A DNA stretch of 64,000 nucleotides from Thalassobellus sediminis (GTDB lineage Bacteria; Bacteroidota; Bacteroidia; Flavobacteriales; Flavobacteriaceae): the NCBI RefSeq assembly GCF_044386045.1, contig NZ_JBISCD010000039.1, positions 441,202 to 505,201 of the forward strand, given 5' to 3'. The notes below the pieces were generated by a model that saw nothing but the letters and a program-made list of their open reading frames with translations, was not told the DNA's origin and did not search any database. The translations under genes were made by a program, and so were the position numbers. Numbering within the stretch: the stretch's first letter is position 1; each line of letters begins with the position of its first letter. Shown one piece after another: positions 55,310 to 62,608 of this stretch.

Positions 55310-56707
55310 TTACTTCCCAATACAAAAATTAGCAAAAATATTACCAAGTAAATCATCGCTTGTAATCTCACCAGTAATTTCTCCAAAGTAGTATAATGCT
55401 TGACGAATATCTATAGCCATTAAGTCTCCTGAAAGCCCTGATTCTAATCCGTGCTTAACTTTATCTATTTCATCTAAAGCTTTTAATAAAGAATCGTAAT
55501 GTCTTGAATTTGTAATAATTGTGTCGTTATTTCTTAAAGCACCTGTATTAACAAAACTGAGTAATTTATCTTTTAGTTCATCGACACCTAATCCGTTTTT
55601 AGCTGATAACAAATGAATATTTTCAATATCCTTTTGCAGAATTTTTATCTGATCTTCATTTAATTTATCAACCTTATTAGCTACAATCAACAAGGGTTTT
55701 AAAGGGTATTTATTTTTAATCTTCTCTACCTCTATTTTAAAAGTATGCACAAAAGATTCATCTTTAAAATTATTACTATCGGCAAGAAAAACAACTACCT
55801 GAGCTTGATCTATTTTTTCAAAGGTTTTTTTAATACCTATACTTTCTACTACATCCTTTGTTTCGCGAATACCTGCAGTATCAATAAAACGAAACCCAAT
55901 GCCTCCTATAGATATTTCATCTTCAATAGTATCTCTTGTAGTTCCTGCTATATCTGAAACAATGGCTCGCTCTTCATTTAGTAAAGCATTTAAAAGTGTT
56001 GATTTACCAACATTTGGCTCACCAACAATAGCAACAGGAATACCATTTTTAATTACGTTACCAACAGCAAATGAATCGATTAATCGTTTTAAAACAAAGC
56101 TTATACGCTCTACTAAATCTTTAAATTGACTTCTATCAGCAAACTCTACATCTTCCTCTGCAAAATCTAATTCAAGTTCTATGAGTGAAGCAAAATTCAT
56201 AAGTTCTTCTCGCAGTTTCGCGATTTCAGATGAAAATCCGCCACGCATTTGTTGCATTGCTATTTGATGAGACGCCTCATTATCACTCGAAATTAAATCG
56301 GCTACTGCTTCAGCTTGAGATAAATCTAACTTACCATTTAAAAAAGCACGTAATGTAAACTCACCAGCTGTTGCCATACGGCATCCTTTCCGAAGAAATA
56401 ATTGAATAATTTCTTGTTGAATATAATTTGACCCATGACATGAAATTTCTATTACATTTTCACCTGTATAAGAATTTGGGTTTTTAAAAACAGATACCAA
56501 AACTTCATCTATAGTTTTCTTATCATCAATAATATGTCCTAAATGAATGGTATGCGTTTTTTGGCTACTAAGTGATTTTTCACTTTTTACAGATTGAAAA
56601 CAACTATCTGCTATAGATAAAGCATCTGCTCCAGATAATCTAATAACTGCAATAGCTCCTGCTCCTGAAGGTGTTGCTAATGCTACTATGGTGTCTTTAT
56701 GAATCAT
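55310..56707 (-). CDS. mnmE: tRNA uridine-5-carboxymethylaminomethyl modification GTPase
   Basis: With MnmG, this enzyme modifies wobble U34 of tRNAs. The protein has 465 residues. The N-terminal folate-binding domain begins DTIVALATPSGAGAIAVIRLSG. The G domain has the P-loop GEPNVGKST, switch DTAGIRETKDVVE and NKVDKL. The C-terminal motif is FCIGK with the conserved Cys. It is monocistronic. A -7 element TATTTTTG ends 4 bases before the ATG, the same spacing as from the SRP RNA promoter to its 5' end, so the message may be leaderless. Confidence 0.98.
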   Translation of the reverse strand: MIHKDTIVALATPSGAGAIAVIRLSGADALSIADSCFQSVKSEKSLSSQKTHTIHLGHIIDDKKTIDEVLVSVFKNPNSYTGENVIEISCHGSNYIQQEIIQLFLRKGCRMATAGEFTLRAFLNGKLDLSQAEAVADLISSDNEASHQIAMQQMRGGFSSEIAKLREELMNFASLIELELDFAEEDVEFADRSQFKDLVERISFVLKRLIDSFAVGNVIKNGIPVAIVGEPNVGKSTLLNALLNEERAIVSDIAGTTRDTIEDEISIGGIGFRFIDTAGIRETKDVVESIGIKKTFEKIDQAQVVVFLADSNNFKDESFVHTFKIEVEKIKNKYPLKPLLIVANKVDKLNEDQIKILQKDIENIHLLSAKNGLGVDELKDKLLSFVNTGALRNNDTIITNSRHYDSLLKALDEIDKVKHGLESGLSGDLMAIDIRQALYYFGEITGEITSDDLLGNIFANFCIGK

Positions 56708-57061
56708 ATCACAAAAATACTAAATTTGAGATGCTATGCACTATATCTATCAACACAAAACATTTCAATTTTAATCAGAACAACATCAAAAAAAATATTT
56801 CCTAGTATAAAAAGAAATAAACACCTTTAATTTGTGATTTTTTAAAACCAGAAATAAATCAATAACAAACTGTTTATCAATAATTTAAACTTGTACTTTA
56901 ATACAGATACACAATGTTAAAAAAAAACCTTATTTGGAAGTAAGACAAAAAGCACTAGTGACTTCTTACATAATTGTGTGTCAAAACTTTAGATAATTTA
57001 AAATAATAATAATTTATAGTTTGAACCACCCCATAACAACGAGGTATAAATTTACAACAAA
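56708..57061. other. 354-base AT-rich interval between mnmE and the STAS-like gene
   Basis: No ORF and no clear TAnnTTTG for the plus-strand gene were found. A near match (TA, three bases, TTTG) lies at about 57013-57021. A weak imperfect repeat GAAGT/ACTTC lies around 56937-56965. Apart from the mnmE -7 element, nothing convincing is seen. Confidence 0.5.
56712..56719 (-). promoter_or_regulatory. -7 element directly upstream of mnmE (possible leaderless message)
   Basis: On the minus strand: TATTTTTG, four bases (TGAT), then the ATG. No TTG at the -33 distance. Confidence 0.4.
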
Positions 57062-57490
57062 ATGAAAATAATTGAATCAGATTTTTCAAATCAAATTTTA
57101 AAATTTGTAAAGAACCAATTAGGTAACATATTTTTTTTCAATCATATTGCGGTTGTAGAGCTTAATGAAGGTGTACATTTTGATATTAATAATTCTTCAT
57201 TAATTATTGATGAACTTAATTCTTATTTTGGAGAATCTAAACCATATGGTGTTATTGCTAACAGAATTAATTCTTATTCTGTTAATCTTTTAGATACACC
57301 ATTGTTTAAAAAGCGAGCAAAAAACCTATACGCTTACGGTGTAGTTGCTCATGATCTTGCAAGCAAAATGAATGCCGAAATGGAAAATGATTTCTGTCTT
57401 TCAACAAAAGTAAACTACGATACTATTAACGAAGCCATTGATAACGTTTACAACAAAATAAAAAAAAGTGATTTATTTCCTTTAAACTAA
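57062..57490 (+). CDS. STAS/SpoIIAA-like small protein
   Basis: This 142-residue cytoplasmic protein shows alternating short strands and helices, with IAVVELNEGVHFDINNSS near the start, YGVIANRINSYSVNLLD in the middle, and AYGVVAHD before a helical C-terminus. This resembles the SpoIIAA/STAS-like fold in many short Bacteroidetes proteins. I do not see the phosphorylatable Ser of true anti-anti-sigma factors, and no kinase or sigma factor gene is close. The function is unknown. Its last 9 bases overlap the end of the convergent CvfB-like gene. Confidence 0.65.
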   Translation: MKIIESDFSNQILKFVKNQLGNIFFFNHIAVVELNEGVHFDINNSSLIIDELNSYFGESKPYGVIANRINSYSVNLLDTPLFKKRAKNLYAYGVVAHDLASKMNAEMENDFCLSTKVNYDTINEAIDNVYNKIKKSDLFPLN

Positions 57491-58312
57491 ATAAATACCA
57501 TCAGGTTTAATTTCTATTTCCTTTTGCTTATACAACGAGCCAATTGCTTTTTTGAAGTTTTTCTTACTCATTTGAAGTGTGTCTTTTATAAGTTCTGGAC
57601 TCGATTTATCAGTCAAATTTAAATAACCACTATTATCATGTAATTCATGCATAATACGTTCGGCATTAGGCTCTATATTTCTATAACCTATTTGACCTAA
57701 ACCAATATCTAACTTGTTTCCTGGGCGGATTTTTTTAACGATACCTTTTAGCTTATCGCCCACACTTATATCAGAGAAAATTTGATCTTTATAAATTAAT
57801 CCTAAGTGTTTTTTATTTACAATCACATTCATTCCAATATCAGATGGATGCGACACAATTAAATCTACAGCATCAAATTGAGCTACGGTTAATTCATTAT
57901 TATCTAAAAAACGATTGGTTTTACTAGAAGCAACTAACCTTTCAGATTTTTCATCTAAGTAACAATGTACCAAATACCAACCGCCTGGTTTCATTTTAAA
58001 AGCTTGCTCTCTAAATGGGCAAAACAATTCTTTCACTAAACCCCAATCTAAAAAAGCACCATGTTCAGTAACTTCGTTACAACGCAATAAAGCAAATTCA
58101 CCACGCTTAATATATGGCATATCTGTGGTTGCAACTGGGCGTTGTTCATTATCTAAATACACAAAGACTTCAAGCTTCTCCCAAATTTTAAATTCCTTAG
58201 GAACATAACGGTTTGGTAATAACACTTGATTATCATCATCATCAATTAAATAAGCACCGTGATCTGTTTCACGAAGTATTTCTAATGTATTTATCTCTCC
58301 TAAATGTATCAT
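57482..58312 (-). CDS. CvfB-like S1-domain RNA-binding protein
   Basis: This 276-residue protein has three S1-type beta-barrel segments (ILRETDHGAYLIDDDDN, LLRCNEVTEHGAFLDWG, and SVGDKLKGIVKKIRPGNKLD) and a C-terminal winged-helix (SPELIKDTLQMSKKNFKKAIGSLYKQ). This is the CvfB/YitL architecture, known in firmicutes as a virulence-affecting RNA-binding protein. The RNA target is unknown. A -7 element TACCTTTG lies 4 bases before the ATG, so the message may be leaderless. Confidence 0.9.
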   Translation of the reverse strand: MIHLGEINTLEILRETDHGAYLIDDDDNQVLLPNRYVPKEFKIWEKLEVFVYLDNEQRPVATTDMPYIKRGEFALLRCNEVTEHGAFLDWGLVKELFCPFREQAFKMKPGGWYLVHCYLDEKSERLVASSKTNRFLDNNELTVAQFDAVDLIVSHPSDIGMNVIVNKKHLGLIYKDQIFSDISVGDKLKGIVKKIRPGNKLDIGLGQIGYRNIEPNAERIMHELHDNSGYLNLTDKSSPELIKDTLQMSKKNFKKAIGSLYKQKEIEIKPDGIYLV

Positions 58313-58316
58313 TTGG

Positions 58317-58324
58317 CAAAGGTA
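58317..58324 (-). promoter_or_regulatory. -7 element directly upstream of the CvfB-like gene
   Basis: On the minus strand: TACCTTTG, four bases (CCAA), then the ATG. Same geometry as at mnmE. Confidence 0.4.
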
Positions 58325-58340
58325 ATGATATTAGTTTTTT

Positions 58341-58542
58341 GAAAAAGAAAAAGCGCTACAATAATTGTAACGCTTTTTAAAGAACTTGTTTAAACTTTTT
58401 ATTTTTAAGTGAAAATTAGAAGTTTTTAGTTCTGTTGAAGTCATTTTTAAATTGCATAGCAGCGCTACGAAAAGAGAAAATGATAAAAACAGAGCTGAAA
58501 ACAGCAATTTTTTAACAAATAGAAAAAGCTTAAACGAGTTCT
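58341..58542 (-). other. Structured region in the DUF2853 3' side: nested inverted repeats and a terminator
   Basis: A hairpin AAAAGCG-TACA/TGTA-CGCTTTT (about 58346-58377) with a minus-strand T-run looks like a terminator. Before it on that strand lie a 13-bp inverted pair with one G-T (58381-58393 with 58530-58542), a nested perfect 7-bp pair AAATTGC/GCAATTT (58449-58455 with 58504-58510) and a small GCTG-AAAA-CAGC hairpin (58494-58505). No ORF. It could be a long structured 3' UTR or a small RNA. Confidence 0.5.
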
Positions 58543-58562
58543 ATATATAATGCTGCTATAAA

Positions 58563-58901
58563 TTAATATGCAGACTCTTTTTTGAAATGTTTTGTTAATA
58601 AATAATAAACAACCGCTCTATATTTATTACGATTTGATTTTCCGTAAGTTTCCATAACAGCGTCAATACCTTTATCTAAATCTGCACTATCAGCAAGACC
58701 TAACTTTTTAATTAAAAAGTTGTTTTTTACAGTCGCTAATTCAGACTCATCTGATCCAGAAACCGTTGAAGCATCAGCGTTATAAATTGAAGGACCACAA
58801 CCAATAGTCACTTTAGTTAATAAATCCATGTCTGGTGTTACACCACATTTGTCTTTTAAATCTGCTGCGTACTTAACAATAAGTTCATCACGTTTACTCA
58901 T
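58563..58901 (-). CDS. DUF2853 family protein
   Basis: This 112-residue cytoplasmic protein begins MSKRDELIVKYAADLKDKCG. It has a loop GCGPSIYNADASTVSG and a C-terminal SNRNKYRAVVYYLLTKHF, the whole-length DUF2853 pattern. It is mostly helical, without membrane segments. Structures exist for this family but no function is assigned. It is monocistronic and followed by an unusually long structured region of about 220 bases. Confidence 0.85.
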   Translation of the reverse strand: MSKRDELIVKYAADLKDKCGVTPDMDLLTKVTIGCGPSIYNADASTVSGSDESELATVKNNFLIKKLGLADSADLDKGIDAVMETYGKSNRNKYRAVVYYLLTKHFKKESAY

Positions 58902-59001
58902 AATAATTTGTTGTTTTTAATGTGTTTATAAATACTTTAATTGATAACCGTTTTAAAGATAACTATTTTTTTAGACACAGCTAATAAGTATAAGTCACAT
59001 T

Positions 59002-60762
59002 TTATTTAATAAACTTGAAATAATTTAAAAGCACCTCATCATTTAAATGTTTAGGAGTGAAGATTTCTAGTAATTTAGGTTTTGTACTTTTTTCATAAAA
59101 AGATTCCAAACTGATATCTAATGTAGCTTCGTTAGATGCTGTAATATATTCAAAATCATACATTTTACATAAATGTTCGGCTGTTAAATTGTGATTGGTT
59201 TCAAAATATGTATCAAAATTCTCGGTATTTTTATGTCCTGGCAAAATTCTAAAAATACCACCACCTTGGTTGTTAATAACAATAATTCTAAAATTATCAG
59301 GAACATAATTATTCCAAAGCGCATTACTATCGTATAAAAAACTTAAATCGCCTGTAACAAATATAGTTGGCTTGGTATTTGCAACCGCACACCCTATAGC
59401 TGTAGATGTACTTCCATCAATTCCACTGGTGCCTCTATTACAAAACACCTCTAAAGTTTTATTTATATTAAACAACTGCGAATATCTAATAGCAGAACTA
59501 TTGCCAACCTGCAAAATATAGTGATTAGGAATGGCTTTAAAAATTGTATCAAAAACTTTAAAATCGCTAAACGGTACTTGTTTTAAATACTGCTTATGTT
59601 TCAATAAACGTTGTTGTTTTACAGCTATCCAATTAGCTTTATAGTCGCTCTTTACATAATGTGTAATTTTAGGTAAAAAGGCTTCAAAAAATGTATTAGG
59701 AGTTGTTTCTATATGCTGGCTTAAACAGAAAAAAGTGTCATTTGCTGATTTTTCATCTAAATGCCAATGTTGCTTAGGCTGATATTTTCTTAATAACTGT
59801 TTGATTTTTTTTGAAACAATTAAGCCGCCAAAAGTTAAAAGAATATCGGGTTGTAATTCCTTCTGTTCCTCTTCTGATAAAGGTGCAATAATTTGATCGA
59901 TACTAGGAAAAAAGGTTTTGTTATGAAAGTTTGAAGTGGTTTCGGTAAACACAACAACACTATCATCTTCAGTCAATTCATCTAACCATTTTTGCTGGAT
60001 AGCGTTAGGTTGATTCACTCCTACTAAAATCATTTTTTTATTAGCGGTATTCCAATCTTCTAAACATTCTAAAACAATATGCTTCTCAATAGTTTTTTCT
60101 TTAATATCGGGCGTCATTACTTTTGGAAATACACTTAATTTATCTACCATATCATAAAGCGGTTCATCAAACGGAATATTTATATGTACTGGCCCTTTCT
60201 TTATATTTGAAAAATTTATAGCTATATTAATTTCTTCTTCATTAAAGGTTTGAATATCTTTTTGCAAGCCTAAGAAACGTTCTAGCTTATCCTCTAAATT
60301 TTTAATTATTGGCAACTCTTCATTACCAGGAATGTTTTTTTCATCTTTTAAATCGAGCTTTAAATTAGCTGAATATAAAATATGATTTTTAAATACATTT
60401 TTCTGATTAATAGTTTGTCCATCTCCAATACCAATTAAATGCTTTGGTCTATCTGCCGATAATACCACTAACGGAATATTGCTATAAAAAGCCTCTGCTA
60501 CAGCTGGATAATAGTTTAAAAGCGCACTCCCAGATGTACAAAGAACTGCTGTTGGTTTATTAATTTGTTGCGCGATACCTAATGCAAAAAATGCAGCACA
60601 ACGCTCATCAACAATACTGTAACATGTAAAATAAGAATCGTTTGTAAATCCTATGGTTAATGGCGCATTTCTACTACCTGGAGAAATAACTATATGTTGT
60701 ATTCCTTTTGCTTTACAAAGTTGAATAACGGTTTGAGCAAGCGGAATTTTAGGGTAAATCAT
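59002..60762 (-). CDS. menD: 2-succinyl-5-enolpyruvyl-6-hydroxy-3-cyclohexene-1-carboxylate synthase
   Basis: This thiamine-diphosphate enzyme of menaquinone synthesis joins isochorismate with 2-oxoglutarate. It has 586 residues, slightly longer than E. coli MenD. The N-terminal ThDP pyrimidine domain has IVISPGSRNAPLTIGF and SIVDERCAAFFALG. The C-terminal domain has the GD-x-N cofactor motif in VTGDLSFLYDSNALWNN. It is downstream of the isochorismate synthase gene (50-base gap). Menaquinone would serve the cytochrome bd oxidase in this window. Confidence 0.97.
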   Translation of the reverse strand: MIYPKIPLAQTVIQLCKAKGIQHIVISPGSRNAPLTIGFTNDSYFTCYSIVDERCAAFFALGIAQQINKPTAVLCTSGSALLNYYPAVAEAFYSNIPLVVLSADRPKHLIGIGDGQTINQKNVFKNHILYSANLKLDLKDEKNIPGNEELPIIKNLEDKLERFLGLQKDIQTFNEEEINIAINFSNIKKGPVHINIPFDEPLYDMVDKLSVFPKVMTPDIKEKTIEKHIVLECLEDWNTANKKMILVGVNQPNAIQQKWLDELTEDDSVVVFTETTSNFHNKTFFPSIDQIIAPLSEEEQKELQPDILLTFGGLIVSKKIKQLLRKYQPKQHWHLDEKSANDTFFCLSQHIETTPNTFFEAFLPKITHYVKSDYKANWIAVKQQRLLKHKQYLKQVPFSDFKVFDTIFKAIPNHYILQVGNSSAIRYSQLFNINKTLEVFCNRGTSGIDGSTSTAIGCAVANTKPTIFVTGDLSFLYDSNALWNNYVPDNFRIIVINNQGGGIFRILPGHKNTENFDTYFETNHNLTAEHLCKMYDFEYITASNEATLDISLESFYEKSTKPKLLEIFTPKHLNDEVLLNYFKFIK

Positions 60763-60812
60763 ATACTTTTAATCAAAACGTAAAAGTAATAATAGCCTAT
60801 TAAATACCCTAA

Positions 60813-61928
60813 TTACAAAATACTTTTAATTACTTGTGATTTCGATACGGTTTCCTCCCACTCACTTTCGGCATTAGAGCTTGTAGTAATACCACCACCA
60901 ACATAAATAATAGCTTTTCTATCTTGAATTTGCATACAACGTAAATTAACATAAAGCTGTGTGCTTTTTTTGGTTATTGCATAGGCTCTGTTTTCAATAT
61001 TACGTCTACCTGAACGTGGTGCTTTTTTAATATCAAAATTTAACTCACCTAAAAACCCTGTATAAAACTCACGGTTATAATTTTCATTTTTTATAATAAA
61101 TTGTTTCGCTTCTGCTTTAGGCAAGCCACAAACTGCTGGCGTAGGATGAATATTTGTAATAACCTCCTTTAAAGAAGCATTAGGTTTTAAACGTGCAGAA
61201 ATCATGGTTTTTAAATGCAATAAATTACCTGCTTTTACAGTTTCAGTATCCGATATTTTTAAATGCTCTACCTTGTTTTGTAAACTATCAACAATATAAT
61301 CGGTAACAAATTTCTGCTCTTGCCTCTCTTTGTCTTGCCAAACCACATCTAAAGTTTCTTTATAATCTTGTGTACCTGCCAATGCCATAATAGAAAACTG
61401 AGAGCCCTCTATTTTTACCAATGTTTCAGGTGTTGCTCCTAACCACAACCCTATTTTTGGATGATACCAACAATATACAAATGCCGAATCATATTTATTT
61501 AGTAACTTTTTAAATACAGAAATAGGATTTGTTTCTGAAATAAGAACACGTTCTGTTCTAGATAATACCACTTTTTTAAACTGATTGCCTTTTATGGCCT
61601 CTACTCCTGTTTTTATAAGGTTAATGTGAAATTCTTTAGAAGCCTCATCTACATCATTATGCAATTGAGACCTTTCAACTGATTCTGAAATGGCATAAGA
61701 CGAAGCTATTAACTCTGAAACTTCTAAAGGCATTAAAACCGTTTTTTCGGCATCATCAAATGGAGAAAAAACAAAACCCTTTTCGGTAAAATCTTTAGCA
61801 AAAATTAAATCCTCTGTATTTTGTAGTACGCCAATAACCTTTGTTTTATTTGGCTTTCTGTAAACTACAAAAGGTAAGTTAGTGTTGTATTGGCTTTCAA
61901 TACGTTTAAAAAAATCGTCGTGAATCAT
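60813..61928 (-). CDS. menF: Isochorismate synthase
   Basis: This enzyme converts chorismate to isochorismate, the substrate of MenD. The 371-residue chorismate-binding domain protein has FKKVVLSRTERV, AGTQDYKE, HPTPAVCGLPKAEA, REFYTGFLGEL and the C-terminal YVGGGITTSSNAESEWEET. The length fits the compact EntC/MenF type. The operon with menD (downstream) and a hotdog thioesterase (3 bases upstream) assigns it to menaquinone rather than siderophore synthesis. Confidence 0.95.
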   Translation of the reverse strand: MIHDDFFKRIESQYNTNLPFVVYRKPNKTKVIGVLQNTEDLIFAKDFTEKGFVFSPFDDAEKTVLMPLEVSELIASSYAISESVERSQLHNDVDEASKEFHINLIKTGVEAIKGNQFKKVVLSRTERVLISETNPISVFKKLLNKYDSAFVYCWYHPKIGLWLGATPETLVKIEGSQFSIMALAGTQDYKETLDVVWQDKERQEQKFVTDYIVDSLQNKVEHLKISDTETVKAGNLLHLKTMISARLKPNASLKEVITNIHPTPAVCGLPKAEAKQFIIKNENYNREFYTGFLGELNFDIKKAPRSGRRNIENRAYAITKKSTQLYVNLRCMQIQDRKAIIYVGGGITTSSNAESEWEETVSKSQVIKSIL

Positions 61929-61931
61929 TAA

Positions 61932-62357
61932 CTACTGCTTTTTAGGTAACGAAATAGTAGATAGCTTACAAACCGATATTAAATTATTAGCTTCATCGGT
62001 AACTCTTATATCAAGCAATTGTGTGGTTCTTCCTTTATGAATAAAAGTAGCTTTTGCATACACAAATCCCTCTTTAATACTTTTTAAATGGTTTGCAGTA
62101 ATCTCTATACCACGTACAAAAAAATTCTCAGTATCTATAAAAATATGAGACGCAAAACTACCAACACTTTCAGCCAAAGCTGCTGTAGCACCACCATGTA
62201 AAACACCATCTGGCTGATGCACTCTAGGTGTTACAGGCATTCTAGCAACTAAAAAATTTTCGCCATAGTCAATAACCTCAATGTTTAAGGTTTCCATTAA
62301 AGTGTTTTTACAAGTCTTATTAACTTGCTCTAAAAGTTCTTTCTTAGATAATGGCAT
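61932..62357 (-). CDS. menI: Hotdog thioesterase, probable DHNA-CoA thioesterase
   Basis: This PaaI/YbgC-group 4HBT thioesterase starts at the ATG at 62357 (MPLSKKELLEQ) and has 141 residues. The frame extends upstream to a TTG at 62477, but those 40 residues are hydrophobic and not part of the family. The catalytic pattern PDGVLHGGATAALAESVGS is that of DHNA-CoA thioesterases and EntH, with Glu as base. The 3-base gap to menF and the following menD support a role in hydrolysing 1,4-dihydroxy-2-naphthoyl-CoA. PaaI-type phenylacetyl-CoA hydrolysis is the alternative. Confidence 0.85.
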   Translation of the reverse strand: MPLSKKELLEQVNKTCKNTLMETLNIEVIDYGENFLVARMPVTPRVHQPDGVLHGGATAALAESVGSFASHIFIDTENFFVRGIEITANHLKSIKEGFVYAKATFIHKGRTTQLLDIRVTDEANNLISVCKLSTISLPKKQ

Positions 62358-62546
62358 AAAATAATTTGTTTTTAACTTTTGATGGTAAATGTACAAAACC
62401 GAAGTCAAAAATGAATTCAACAAAAAAAGAAATATCCGGAAATATTTAACGCAAAACAAGTTAATTAAAACCTTCAATAATATTTAATATTGGTATACAG
62501 TTTTTACTTTATGCTTACCTCACAAACCTTATTTACAGTATTAAAT

Positions 62547-62577
62547 AAAAAAGCAGTCACTTTCATGACTGCTTTTT
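62547..62577 (-). terminator. Terminator of the secreted T9SS protein gene
   Basis: AAAAAGCAGTCA pairs perfectly with TGACTGCTTTTT around a short loop, with A and T flanks in both directions. It lies 32 bases after the stop at 62609 and upstream of the men operon. Confidence 0.88.
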
Positions 62578-62608
62578 GTTAAAATAAATTAGCTATTAAT
62601 CTAAAAGA

